This document shows positions 7,240 through 14,574 of a stretch of 35,913 nt of DNA, one piece after another. The notes below the pieces were generated by a model. The model was not told the origin of the DNA. It made no database searches and worked only from the letters and a program-made list of their open reading frames with translations. Position 1 is the first letter of the stretch. The number at the start of each line of letters is the position of its first letter. The translations under genes were made by a program, and so were the position numbers. Source of the DNA: CAYLXN01 sp964586855 (lineage in GTDB: Bacteria; Patescibacteriota; Saccharimonadia; Saccharimonadales; Saccharimonadaceae); the NCBI GenBank assembly GCA_964586855.1, contig CAZPHO010000007.1:1-35913 (forward strand), written 5' to 3'.

Positions 7240-7665
7240 ATGGCAAAGAAAGTTATCGGTAATTTGAAATTACGCATTCCCGCTGGGCGAGCAACCGCTG
7301 GGCCTCCAGTTGGTTCGACGCTTGGGCAGTGGGGACTAAACATGATGGATTTTATCAATCCATTCAACGACGCCACCAAAGACATGATGGGCAAAGAAGT
7401 GATTGTCCACATGAAGATCTACGACGATCGGACTTTTGACTGGAAAAGCCTCGGCCAACCAGTTGATGATTTGATTCGTGAAAAAGCTGGTATCAAAAAG
7501 GGCAGTGGTGAGCCACACACCAACAAAGTCGGCAAAATCACTCGCAAACAATGCGAAGAAATTGCTGAAATCAAAATGGATCAGCTTAACGCAATCGATC
7601 TTGATGGTGCTGTAAAAGTCATAGCTGGTAGCGCTCGATCAATGGGCGTCGAAGTCGTTGATTAG
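7240..7665 (+). CDS. rplK: 50S ribosomal protein L11
   Basis: A 141-residue L11 of standard length. The N-terminal domain has KLRIPAGRATAGPPVGSTLG and NPFNDAT, and the C-terminal rRNA-binding domain ends with the conserved GSARSMGVEV. L11 binds the 23S GTPase-associated region. It has a Shine-Dalgarno sequence (AAAAGGAAG) seven bases before the ATG. It carries its own promoter and terminator, so here it is a single-gene unit instead of being fused to rplA. Confidence 0.97.
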   Translation: MAKKVIGNLKLRIPAGRATAGPPVGSTLGQWGLNMMDFINPFNDATKDMMGKEVIVHMKIYDDRTFDWKSLGQPVDDLIREKAGIKKGSGEPHTNKVGKITRKQCEEIAEIKMDQLNAIDLDGAVKVIAGSARSMGVEVVD

Positions 7666-7681
7666 CTTAAATCAAACTTAC

Positions 7682-7713
7682 AAAAAATCATCCGCTAATC
7701 TGGGTGATTTTTT
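7682..7713 (+). terminator. Terminator after rplK
   Basis: AAAAATCATCC pairs with GGGTGATTTTT around an 8-nt loop (one G-T pair allowed), then a T-rich tail. Confidence 0.75.
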
Positions 7714-7717
7714 ATTT

Positions 7718-7745
7718 TTGCATTTTAATCAAGATTAACTATAAT
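7718..7745 (+). promoter_or_regulatory. Promoter of the GNAT-tmk operon, predicted leaderless
   Basis: TTGCAT (7718-7723), 16 bp, TATAAT (7740-7745), then seven bases to the ATG at 7753. Confidence 0.65.
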
Positions 7746-7752
7746 TAAAGAT

Positions 7753-8331
7753 ATGAATCATCAAGGAACTCAGATCATCGAAACTCCGCGCTTAATTTTG
7801 CGCCCATTTCAGCCCGAAGACGCCAGTGCTATGTTTGAATATTGGGTGGCTGACGAAGAAAGTCTCGACCACACTCCTTGGCCAGCTCTCAAAACACTCG
7901 ACGAAGTCAATCAAGCAATTGCTAACTGGCAGGCGCTCTACCAAAACCCGGCCTATTATCATTGGTGTATCCACCTCAAGGAAATCGACGCCGCCATGGG
8001 GATGGTTAAAGTTGAGTTCATCAAAGAAGATGTTGGGGCAATTGATTTTGGCTACGCAACTAGTAAGTTCGTCTGGAATCGAGGCGTGGCCACCGAAGCC
8101 AACCGAGCAGTGATTGGTTTTTTGTTTGACCAAATTGGCGCTCGGCGCGTCAGCACTAGCTATTTTTATGGCAACGCAGCCGCAGCCCGCGTCGCTGAAA
8201 AATGCGACATGAAAAAGGAAGGTGTTCTGCGTCAATACACCAAAAACGCCAAAGGTGAGATTTTTGACACGGTAGTTTTCTCAGTTTTACCTGACGAGCG
8301 CACTAATACCGAAGCTAAGTTCAATGCCTAA
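7753..8331 (+). CDS. GNAT family N-acetyltransferase (RimJ/RimL-like)
   Basis: A 192-residue protein of the Acetyltransf_3 (RimJ/RimL) branch. It opens with the hallmark IIETPRLILRPFQPEDA and shows a GNAT core with IDFGYATSKFVWNRGVATEANRA in two adjoining blocks (motif A with its acetyl-CoA loop is loose) and RVAEKCDMKKEGVLRQY near the end, as in the family. It transfers acetyl from acetyl-CoA to an amine, in this branch often a protein N-terminus or an antibiotic; the target is unknown. It is first in an operon and overlaps tmk by 8 bp, so the two are translationally coupled. Confidence 0.85.
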   Translation: MNHQGTQIIETPRLILRPFQPEDASAMFEYWVADEESLDHTPWPALKTLDEVNQAIANWQALYQNPAYYHWCIHLKEIDAAMGMVKVEFIKEDVGAIDFGYATSKFVWNRGVATEANRAVIGFLFDQIGARRVSTSYFYGNAAAARVAEKCDMKKEGVLRQYTKNAKGEIFDTVVFSVLPDERTNTEAKFNA

Positions 8332-8941
8332 GCGCGGCCGCTACATCGTCATCGAAGGCAACGACGGCACTGGTAAAACCACTCAAGTTGAACTGCTGGT
8401 TGATTATTTGCACTCAAAAAATGTTGCCGCTGAAGCAACAAAAGAACCAGGCAGCACACCGATCAGTGAGCGAATCCGAGATGTTTTGGTTGACAAAACA
8501 CTCGACCGCCAGCCATTGACCAACGTTTTGCTTTACACCGCCAGCCGAGTTGAGTCGTGGCGTCTGGTTGAAGCTAAGCTCAAGCAAGGAGTTTGGATAG
8601 TCAGCTCGCGTAATTATTATTCGACTTTGATTTATCAAGGCTACGGCGAAGGTGTTGATCTCGATTTAATTCAAGATTTAACTACTAAAATTATGGGTAA
8701 AAATTACACCCACCCAGATGACTCGATTATCCTAGCCACCGACCACGACCAGCGCCTCGATCGACTCAAACGCCGAACTGGCAACCAGCTTGATTACTTT
8801 GAGTCAAAAGATCAATCTTTTCACGACCATCTCGACCGCGGCTATACTGAGCTAGCGGCTAAGCTCAATTTGCCAATTGTCGACGCTTCGCACTCGCCCG
8901 AAAAAGTTCATCAGCAGATCATCAAACTTTTGGAGATTTAA
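8324..8941 (+). CDS. tmk: Thymidylate kinase-like protein
   Basis: A 205-residue dTMP kinase-like protein: it makes dTDP from dTMP with ATP. The P-loop GNDGTGKT is at residues 12-19. YQGYGEGVDLDLI matches the conserved AYQG block. LDYFESKDQSFHDHLDRGY matches the lid and following helix. Oddly, the DRx motif that precedes the YQG block is SRN (95-97): the usual Asp is Ser while the Arg stays. That could shift substrate specificity to another nucleoside monophosphate, or be a lineage variant. It overlaps the GNAT gene, and CPBP starts 4 bases after its stop. Confidence 0.85.
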   Translation: MPKRGRYIVIEGNDGTGKTTQVELLVDYLHSKNVAAEATKEPGSTPISERIRDVLVDKTLDRQPLTNVLLYTASRVESWRLVEAKLKQGVWIVSSRNYYSTLIYQGYGEGVDLDLIQDLTTKIMGKNYTHPDDSIILATDHDQRLDRLKRRTGNQLDYFESKDQSFHDHLDRGYTELAAKLNLPIVDASHSPEKVHQQIIKLLEI

Positions 8942-8945
8942 AATC

Positions 8946-9635
8946 ATGCCAACCAAACTAAAACAGCTACTAGCTGCCAACCCAGATTACGACAGGGGAG
9001 TTAAACAATTCAAGCCACTGGATGGTTGGCTGGCAATTGGCTTAGTTGGTCTGAATTTAACCCTCAACTTCATCCTTGGCGTCTACCAACGCGCCACCGA
9101 CATTTATATCGGCGAAGCTTTGTCGATCGTGACCATCATGGCGGTTTTGGGATTGCTAGCCTATCGGCGACAAGAATTGCCTTCGGTCGGCGTGACTCGT
9201 AGCCGATTCAAACCATCTCTGCTGCTTGGCCTGGTCAGCGCGATTATCATTTATCTGGTGGTGCTAATTCCCGGCTGGCTTAATCAACGAACATTCGTCG
9301 GCTTCAGCCAATTTATCCACGACGGCTTTTATTATTTAGCGGCCATTGCCTTCGTCGAGGAGTTGATGTTTCGGGGCTATGTCCAGCCTCGTCTGCACGC
9401 GCTAATTCGTCGGCCACTGCTGGCGATTGCCGCTGGTGGACTGTTGTTTGTCGTCTCGCACCTTCCTTACCGATTGGCGCTGGGCGACGCGATGACAGTT
9501 GATTTTGCGATTAGCGTCGGCTTTACCTTTATCTGGCACCTGGTTTTTAATTTCCTTTACCGCAAGCATAATTCGCTAGTCGCCCCAGCAATTGGCCACT
9601 GGTTCCTAAATTGGGCTAATTACTTCTTTAATTAA
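8946..9635 (+). CDS. CPBP family intramembrane metalloprotease (CAAX-like)
   Basis: A 229-residue multi-pass membrane protein (about six helices) of the CPBP/Abi family. The glutamate motif EELMFRG is at 138-144, the first His in VVSHLPY (H172), and the HxxxN motif HLVFN at 198-202, with H218 and N222 in the last helix. These are the expected catalytic set. Family members cleave within membranes and serve in prenyl-protein processing, bacteriocin immunity or signalling; the role here is unknown. I chose the ATG at 8946, just after tmk, over a longer frame that overlaps tmk by 65 bp. It is followed after 2 bases by the CDF gene. Confidence 0.88.
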   Translation: MPTKLKQLLAANPDYDRGVKQFKPLDGWLAIGLVGLNLTLNFILGVYQRATDIYIGEALSIVTIMAVLGLLAYRRQELPSVGVTRSRFKPSLLLGLVSAIIIYLVVLIPGWLNQRTFVGFSQFIHDGFYYLAAIAFVEELMFRGYVQPRLHALIRRPLLAIAAGGLLFVVSHLPYRLALGDAMTVDFAISVGFTFIWHLVFNFLYRKHNSLVAPAIGHWFLNWANYFFN

Positions 9636-9637
9636 CC

Positions 9638-10531
9638 ATGTCTAAAATCAGCGCCGAACAGCACCAACTTAATCTCGAGCGAGCCGCTTATGGCTCAAAA
9701 GTCAGCTTAGTCGGCTTAATCGTCAACTTATTAATCACCATCGCCAAAGCAATCGCCGGCTGGCTGACCGGCAGCGTGGCCATCACCAGCGACGCCTTTC
9801 ATGGCTTCACCGACTCCGTTTCGAGCTTGATTTCGCTAATCAGCTTCAAACTCGGCAGTCGACCAGCTGACAAGCAGCATCCGTTTGGCCACACTCGAAT
9901 GGAGTATATTCTCTCAGCTGCCGTCGGCGGAGTTATTATTGCCGTTGGCGCTCAACTACTAATCCAGTCAGTTGAGAAAATCATCAGTCCCAGCCAAACT
10001 GACAGCGGATTGGCTTCAAATTTGATTTTGGGCGGCTCAGTCTTGGCCAAACTAGGCCTGTTTGGCTTTTTCTATTACTCCAGCCGAAAAATTAACTCAG
10101 CCATCATCAAAGCGGCGGCGATTGATAGCATCACCGACGCCCTGACGACCAGCGCAGTGCTAGTTTCAATGCTGGTCGAGACCTGGCTTGGCTGGCGAGT
10201 CGATGGCATTATGGGCGTTATTTTGGTAGTGATGATTTTGCGCACAGCCACGATTATCATCAAGCAAGCGGCCGATACACTACTTGGTGCCAGACCAAGT
10301 CCTGAGGTGATGAGGCAAATCAAACGCCACATCAAGCCCCATGCCCAAATCAAAAATTGCCATAATTTTATCGCTCTCGACTGCGGCCCAGGGCAAATTT
10401 ATATTACTTTTGATTTAACCTTAGAGCCACAGCTCAATTTCATGGAAGCTCACCAAATCGCTGAAGCCATCGAAGCCAGCGCTCTGGCCGACGGTTTGCA
10501 GTTATCAATCCGAATTCAACCAGCCGAGTGA
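9638..10531 (+). CDS. Cation diffusion facilitator family transporter
   Basis: A 297-residue CDF exporter with six predicted TM helices and a C-terminal cytoplasmic domain. Helix II carries SDAFHGFTD (D52, H55, D59) and helix V has AIDSITDALTT, the acidic/His metal-site residues; HPFGHTRMEY is at 81-90. The site variants are D and H in helix II and D and D in helix V, a pattern typical of Zn or other divalent metal export. CDF proteins exchange the metal for protons. It is last in the GNAT-tmk-CPBP-CDF unit. rplA follows with its own promoter. Confidence 0.92.
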   Translation: MSKISAEQHQLNLERAAYGSKVSLVGLIVNLLITIAKAIAGWLTGSVAITSDAFHGFTDSVSSLISLISFKLGSRPADKQHPFGHTRMEYILSAAVGGVIIAVGAQLLIQSVEKIISPSQTDSGLASNLILGGSVLAKLGLFGFFYYSSRKINSAIIKAAAIDSITDALTTSAVLVSMLVETWLGWRVDGIMGVILVVMILRTATIIIKQAADTLLGARPSPEVMRQIKRHIKPHAQIKNCHNFIALDCGPGQIYITFDLTLEPQLNFMEAHQIAEAIEASALADGLQLSIRIQPAE

Positions 10532-10560
10532 TTGCTAAAATTAGCTTAATTTGATATAAT
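10532..10560 (+). promoter_or_regulatory. rplA promoter
   Basis: TTGCTA (10532-10537), 17 bp, extended -10 TGATATAAT (TATAAT at 10555-10560). The leader is about 64 nt. Confidence 0.65.
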
Positions 10561-10591
10561 CAACTCACTTTATTAAATTAATTTGTTGGGA

Positions 10592-10607
10592 GACGGCCAA
10601 AGCCGTC
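10592..10607 (+). promoter_or_regulatory. Hairpin in the rplA leader
   Basis: GACGGC/GCCGTC, a perfect 6-bp stem with a CAAA loop, 14 nt before the AAAGGA ribosome binding site. It is a candidate site for L1 feedback control; the role is inference. Confidence 0.45.
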
Positions 10608-10630
10608 GCTATCACCACAGAAAGGAATTT

Positions 10631-11623
10631 ATGGTTAAAACTAAACCAGAGCTACTTGAAGAGGCTCAAAAATTAGAACTTGATGTTACTGAGAAAAACA
10701 CGGTGACAGAGATTAATGCGGCTATCAAAAACGCAAAAATTAAAGCCGAGGAGCAAGAAAAAGAAGTGATCGCAAATCGTGAGGCTGTTGTCGCTAAAGC
10801 TGGCAAACGCAGCGAAAAATCACTCCGTGAAGCCGAGGAAAAAGCCGAAAAAGAGGAGCGCAAGCAAGCTCAAGATACCTCAGACCAAGGCGAAACCGAA
10901 GCCGCCGAAAAGAAAGGCCCGACACCAATTGTCCGACCGCAAATTGAACGCCGCGGCAAAAAATACCGTGAATCCGCTAAACTAATTGACAAGACCAAAA
11001 CCTACAGCCTAGAAGAAGCGGTTGATTTGGCGCTCAAAGCCAACCCATCCAAAGCTGACTCTAGTCTCGAAATTCATATTCGACTAGGTGTTGACCCACG
11101 CCAAGCCGATCAAAACATCCGTTCAACCGTTGTCTTACCTAACGGCACTGGCAAAACTGTTCGTGTGGCTGTGTTCGCGCCCGAAGACCAACTAGCCGAC
11201 GCCAAGGCCGCTGGCGCCGACATTGCTGAAGATGATGACTTCCTCAAGCGCCTAGATAAAGGCAAGTTTGACTTCGACACCCTGATTACCATGCCACAAT
11301 ACATGGCCAAACTCGGTAAATACGCCCGCGCCCTCGGTCCAAAAGGCTTGATGCCCAATCCAAAATCAGGCACCGTGACAACCAACATCAGCCTAGCAGT
11401 CGAAAGCGCCAAAGCTGGCCGAGTCGAATATCGGGTTGATAAGCAATCAATCGTCCACGCTGGCGTTGGCCGCACTTCGTTTGGAGCCGAAAAGTTAATC
11501 GAGAACTCTCAAACTTTCCTCGACGACCTACGGGCTCAAAAACCAAGCAGCGTCAAGGGCAACTACATCATCTCAGCCTTCATCACCACCACCCACGGCC
11601 CCAGCGTCAAGTTAAATATTTAA
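10631..11623 (+). CDS. rplA: 50S ribosomal protein L1 with an N-terminal HeH/SAP-like extension
   Basis: Residues 106-330 are a normal L1: RGKKYRESAKLIDKTKTYSLEEAV in adjoining blocks, the long GPKGLMPNPKSGTVT motif, and the C-terminal VKGNYIISAFITTTHGPSVK. L1 forms the stalk next to the ribosomal E site and can repress its own mRNA. Unusually it carries about 105 extra N-terminal residues. Residues 3-36 (TKPELLEEAQKLELDV, then a second helix) look like a HeH/LEM/SAP-type nucleic-acid-binding module. Residues 37-100 are a Lys/Glu-rich, probably coiled or disordered linker. The total is 330 aa against about 230 usually. The ATG at 10631 follows AAAGGA closely. A longer frame from 10583 would run through the leader hairpin. 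Confidence 0.93.
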   Translation: MVKTKPELLEEAQKLELDVTEKNTVTEINAAIKNAKIKAEEQEKEVIANREAVVAKAGKRSEKSLREAEEKAEKEERKQAQDTSDQGETEAAEKKGPTPIVRPQIERRGKKYRESAKLIDKTKTYSLEEAVDLALKANPSKADSSLEIHIRLGVDPRQADQNIRSTVVLPNGTGKTVRVAVFAPEDQLADAKAAGADIAEDDDFLKRLDKGKFDFDTLITMPQYMAKLGKYARALGPKGLMPNPKSGTVTTNISLAVESAKAGRVEYRVDKQSIVHAGVGRTSFGAEKLIENSQTFLDDLRAQKPSSVKGNYIISAFITTTHGPSVKLNI

Positions 11624-11693
11624 GCTTAGTTGCTGCGAAAAGCATAAAGTTTTTGGCCTTGATGCCGAAACCGAGCAAGCGCTCTTTGACTAA

Positions 11694-11722
11694 CAGAGCA
11701 GACCCTTCCAGGGTCTGCTCTG
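11694..11722 (+). terminator. Strong hairpin after rplA
   Basis: CAGAGCAGACCC/GGGTCTGCTCTG, a perfect 12-bp stem with a 5-nt loop. Only three T follow (CTTTAC), so termination may be partial. The next promoter starts at once. Confidence 0.7.
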
Positions 11723-11723
11723 C

Positions 11724-11751
11724 TTTACAAACTTTTATTTTTTGCTATAAT
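11724..11751 (+). promoter_or_regulatory. rplJ promoter
   Basis: TTTACA (11724-11729), 16 bp, extended -10 TGCTATAAT (TATAAT at 11746-11751). Confidence 0.6.
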
Positions 11752-11756
11752 TAGCT

Positions 11757-11866
11757 TTACCTACCGAAGACAGTGGCGGTCAATCGACTTAATAAGCCAC
11801 CGAGGTGAAAACTTTTAGTCTTTGGAGGTGTCCAAGGATTTTTATTTTTAAAAATTTTTGGAAACC
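11757..11866 (+). promoter_or_regulatory. L10 leader RNA
   Basis: The rplJ leader has the features of the bacterial L10 leader. ACCT...AGGT closes a helix with CCGAAGAC on one side and CCGAGGTG on the other, the kink-turn region. An inner stem GTGGC/GCCAC follows. A second A/T-rich stem (CCAAGG...TTTTTGG) lies nearer the gene. In other bacteria the L10(L12)4 complex binds this RNA to repress rplJ-rplL. Identification is from remembered family features. Confidence 0.75.
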
Positions 11867-11909
11867 CGAACCTTAACAATTCAATCATCACTAACCAAGA
11901 AAGGATTTT

Positions 11910-12437
11910 ATGGCAATATCACGCGATAAAAAACAACAATTGGTTAAAGAATTAGGTCAATTGATTACCGATGCTAAGGCAATAGCTTCTGCAACTTACG
12001 ACGGCACAACTGTCGAAAGTTTGCAAGAACTACGCAAATTAGCCCGCGACAATCAAGTTACAATCAAAGTTGTCAAAAACCGCCTAGTCAAGGTCGCTTT
12101 AGGTCAAGACGAGCGATTCAAAGACGCCGATTTGGGCGATTTCAAAGGTCAACTCATCTACGCTTTTTCAAGCGAAGACGAGGTCGCACCAGCCCAGATT
12201 TTGGCAAAATTCGCTAAAGACACTCCAACTATTGAATTGGTTGCTGGTCTGAGCAATGATGGCACAGTTTTCGATACTGCCAGCGTCAAAGCTCTAGCCA
12301 ACCTACCAACCAAAGACCAGCTTCGCGGTCAAGTCGTCAGCGTCATCGCTGCACCACTTACTCAGTTCTTGGGTGTCGCCAATGGCGCCCAACGCGGACT
12401 AGCTCAAGTCTTGTCTCAGCGAGCTGAACAACTTTAA
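11910..12437 (+). CDS. rplJ: 50S ribosomal protein L10
   Basis: A 175-residue L10, the base of the L7/L12 stalk. SRDKKQQLVKELGQLITDA, then ATYDGTTVESLQELR and KNRLVKVAL are the conserved N-terminal rRNA-binding parts. The C-terminal helix (LGVANGAQRGLAQVLSQRAEQ) is the docking segment for L12 dimers. The length is normal. AAGAAAGGA precedes the ATG. It is followed by rplL after 57 bp in the same unit and is governed by the L10 leader. Confidence 0.96.
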   Translation: MAISRDKKQQLVKELGQLITDAKAIASATYDGTTVESLQELRKLARDNQVTIKVVKNRLVKVALGQDERFKDADLGDFKGQLIYAFSSEDEVAPAQILAKFAKDTPTIELVAGLSNDGTVFDTASVKALANLPTKDQLRGQVVSVIAAPLTQFLGVANGAQRGLAQVLSQRAEQL

Positions 12438-12494
12438 ATCAAAACCTATTTTAATCAATTTTTATTATTAATTTAACCGAAAAAGGAGTCAATT

Positions 12495-12899
12495 ATGGCT
12501 GAAAATGAAGCAATTAAGCTAACCGATGCTCAACAAAAAATTGTTGACGAACTAAACAAACTAAGTGCTCTAGAGCTTAGTCAAATCGTAAAATACCTAG
12601 AGGAAGAATGGGGCGTATCCGCCGCTGCACCAGCAGCTGTCGTCGCTGCTCCAGCCGAAGGTGGCGCTGCTGCCGCTACTGAAGAGAAGACTGAATTTAC
12701 AGTTACCCTCAAAGAAGCTGGCGCTCAAAAAGTCGCTGTCATCAAAGCAGTTAAAGAAGTTACCGGACTGGGCTTAGGCGAAGCTAAAGGTCTAGTCGAT
12801 GACGCTCCAAGCGCAATCAAAGAGAACGTCTCTAAAGACGAAGCTGAAGAAGCTAAGAAGAAACTTGAAGAAGCTGGCGCCAGCGTCTCAATTGACTAA
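12495..12899 (+). CDS. rplL: 50S ribosomal protein L7/L12
   Basis: A 134-residue L7/L12, the multimeric stalk protein that recruits translation GTPases. The N-terminal dimerisation helices (DELNKLSALELSQIVKYLEE) are followed by an Ala-rich hinge and the globular C-terminal domain with EKTEFTVTLKEAG, KVAVIKAVKEVTGLGLGEAK and VDDAPSAIKENV. The hinge is somewhat long, so the protein is about 10 residues longer than usual. Its ribosome binding site AAAAGGAG is strong, as suits a protein made in several copies per ribosome. Confidence 0.97.
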   Translation: MAENEAIKLTDAQQKIVDELNKLSALELSQIVKYLEEEWGVSAAAPAAVVAAPAEGGAAAATEEKTEFTVTLKEAGAQKVAVIKAVKEVTGLGLGEAKGLVDDAPSAIKENVSKDEAEEAKKKLEEAGASVSID

Positions 12900-12926
12900 T
12901 TACTAAACTGATTGAATTGTTAATCC

Positions 12927-12960
12927 AAAACTCATCTATCGCTTGATAGGTGAGTTTTTT
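12927..12960 (+). terminator. Terminator after rplL
   Basis: AAAACTCATCTATC pairs with GATAGGTGAGTTTT around a GCTT loop (one wobble), followed by a T run; closes rplJ-rplL. Confidence 0.85.
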
Positions 12961-13035
12961 ATTGGCCGAAGCATATTTTTAAAACATAATCAATAATAAT
13001 TTTTACAACGTTTTGGCCGCTATCTCTGATTTTTG

Positions 13036-13044
13036 TGTGGATAA
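13036..13044 (-). other. Isolated consensus DnaA box
   Basis: TTATCCACA on the minus strand matches the consensus DnaA box exactly. It sits between rplL and the next promoter. A 9-mer alone may occur by chance, and I see no second exact copy nearby. Confidence 0.3.
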
Positions 13045-13062
13045 GACTAGTTGATAAAGTGA

Positions 13063-13092
13063 TTGACAGTCATGGTCGATTAGTGCTACAAT
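13063..13092 (+). promoter_or_regulatory. Promoter of the 13135 gene
   Basis: TTGACA (13063-13068), 18 bp, TACAAT (13087-13092); a leader of about 36 nt with AAGGAA before the ATG. Confidence 0.65.
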
Positions 13093-13134
13093 GACTGGTG
13101 AATATAAAATTAAAACAGACAAGGAATTGCGAGC

Positions 13135-13647
13135 ATGTCTGAATTACCAGAAAAACAAGTTAGACGACTACGGTCATTAATCACCGAGGCTGAAACCAAT
13201 TTGGCCGCGGCTAAAGAGTTATTGGCCAGTGTTTTAGGCGATGAAGAAACTGTCGACACCGCCAAAATCAGCCAAGAAGCGATTGGCAAAATTATCGAAG
13301 GTGTCTTTGACGGCCAATCAATGATTGGGCCAGATGGCAAAAACTATCCAGTGCCAGCCAACTACGCCAGTAAGTCAAAATTGGTCGAAGGCGACATTTT
13401 GAAACTAACCATCAGTGATGACGGCAAATTCATCTACAAACAAATTGGGCCAGTCGAGCGCCGACAAGTTATTGGCACGCTGATCAACGACGACGGCACT
13501 TATTTTGTTGAGGTTAGCGGCAAACAATACCGAATTTTGCTAGCTAGCGTGACTTATTTTCGGCTGTCGATTGGCGACCAAGTGACGATCATCCTGCCAG
13601 CCGACAACGATGACGCCACCTGGGCAGCAGTCGAAACTTCACTATAA
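13135..13647 (+). CDS. Conserved-looking hypothetical protein next to rplL
   Basis: An unrecognised 170-residue soluble protein. Residues 1-36 form a predicted helix or coiled coil (VRRLRSLITEAETNLAAAKELL). Residues 45-110 include EGVFDGQSMIGPDGKNYPVP and VEGDILKLTI. The C-terminal half is beta-rich (VIGTLINDDGTYFVEVSG, QYRILLASVTYFRLSIGDQV), like a small barrel. No TM helix or signal peptide is present. My impression is that this architecture recurs in CPR genomes, but I cannot check. It has a good promoter of its own and lies 30 bp upstream of the DUF2797 gene, with which it may be co-transcribed. Confidence 0.7.
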   Translation: MSELPEKQVRRLRSLITEAETNLAAAKELLASVLGDEETVDTAKISQEAIGKIIEGVFDGQSMIGPDGKNYPVPANYASKSKLVEGDILKLTISDDGKFIYKQIGPVERRQVIGTLINDDGTYFVEVSGKQYRILLASVTYFRLSIGDQVTIILPADNDDATWAAVETSL

Positions 13648-13677
13648 ACTTTGATTGATAATCAGAAAGGAGTCAAA

Positions 13678-14559
13678 ATGGTTGATGGCCAATTAATTTA
13701 CGTCAGTTTTTCTAAAGACAAGCAGGCTTTTTTTGACTATCAGTTGGAGCAAACCATTCACCGACAGTTGTGGCAGTTTGAGCAAGGAATCAGTCTTGAG
13801 TTTGACACTAGTCAGCGCTATTGTATCGGCTGGCACGATTTAGAAACTGGTGACAATCACACTTGTAGCAGCCATGAAAAACTCGAACCCAAATACGAAC
13901 AATGTCGGTTTTGTCAAGAAAAAATGGGCTTTAACCCGGCTTTTTATCACGCTGACTCGGTGTCCGAAGCTCAGCAAAAGCGCAACGCTGAACCGCATTT
14001 TGCTTATCTGGCCTACTTTAGCGACCAAGATATCAAAGTTGGCATTTCCTACGCCGAACGAGGCTTATCCCGTCTACTTGAGCAGGGAGCGCGTTGCGCT
14101 TTTGTGCTAGACACTTTTAGCTCGGCTTTAGTCGCTCGCCAATACGAGGCCGACATCGCCAAGCTTGAATTCATGTGCGAAAACGTTAAGTCTGACCGAA
14201 AACTACAGTTATTATCTCAACCATTTGACGCCGGTCACGCTAAAGAATTCCTGACCGACAGACTCCATCAAATCGAAGCCAAATTAGAAATTGATTTTCC
14301 TAAAGCTGAATTTTACGATTTTAATCAATATTATTTTGCGCCTGGTTTTGATTTCAGCCAGCTGCAAAATTTAATCGACCTCAAGGACCAGGCTAAAATT
14401 AGCGGCCAAATCAAGGGCGTTGTCGGTTCAACTTTGATTTGCGACTACAACGGCGATTTGGTAGCTCTGCCATTGCGCAAACTGACTGGCTACAACTTCA
14501 AACTTGACTTCAAACAAACCGAGCTTGAACTGCCGAACCAGCAATTTAGCTTGTTTTGA
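13678..14559 (+). CDS. DUF2797 family protein
   Basis: A 293-residue protein matching the DUF2797 pattern. An N-terminal beta-rich part is followed by four cysteines that look like a metal site: C in YCIGW, C in HTCSSH and the pair CRFC. The central FSDQDIKVGISYAERGLSRLLEQGA is the family's GIY-YIG-like core, and VARQYEADIAKL follows as expected. Biochemical function is not known to me. The ATG at 13678 follows GAAAGGAG at good spacing; a longer frame from a TTG at 13651 has no ribosome binding site. It ends with TGA 15 bp before dnaX, with the dnaX -10 box in between. Confidence 0.78.
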   Translation: MVDGQLIYVSFSKDKQAFFDYQLEQTIHRQLWQFEQGISLEFDTSQRYCIGWHDLETGDNHTCSSHEKLEPKYEQCRFCQEKMGFNPAFYHADSVSEAQQKRNAEPHFAYLAYFSDQDIKVGISYAERGLSRLLEQGARCAFVLDTFSSALVARQYEADIAKLEFMCENVKSDRKLQLLSQPFDAGHAKEFLTDRLHQIEAKLEIDFPKAEFYDFNQYYFAPGFDFSQLQNLIDLKDQAKISGQIKGVVGSTLICDYNGDLVALPLRKLTGYNFKLDFKQTELELPNQQFSLF

Positions 14560-14561
14560 TG

Positions 14562-14567
14562 TATAAT
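14562..14567 (+). promoter_or_regulatory. -10 box of dnaX-dnaB
   Basis: TATAAT at 14562-14567, seven bases (AAAACTA) before the dnaX ATG; predicts a leaderless mRNA. Confidence 0.55.
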
Positions 14568-14574
14568 AAAACTA

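Noticed and set aside
10583..10630. Longer start for rplA from 10583
   Set aside because: It would translate the leader hairpin and lacks a ribosome binding site, whereas AAAGGA stands correctly before the ATG at 10631.
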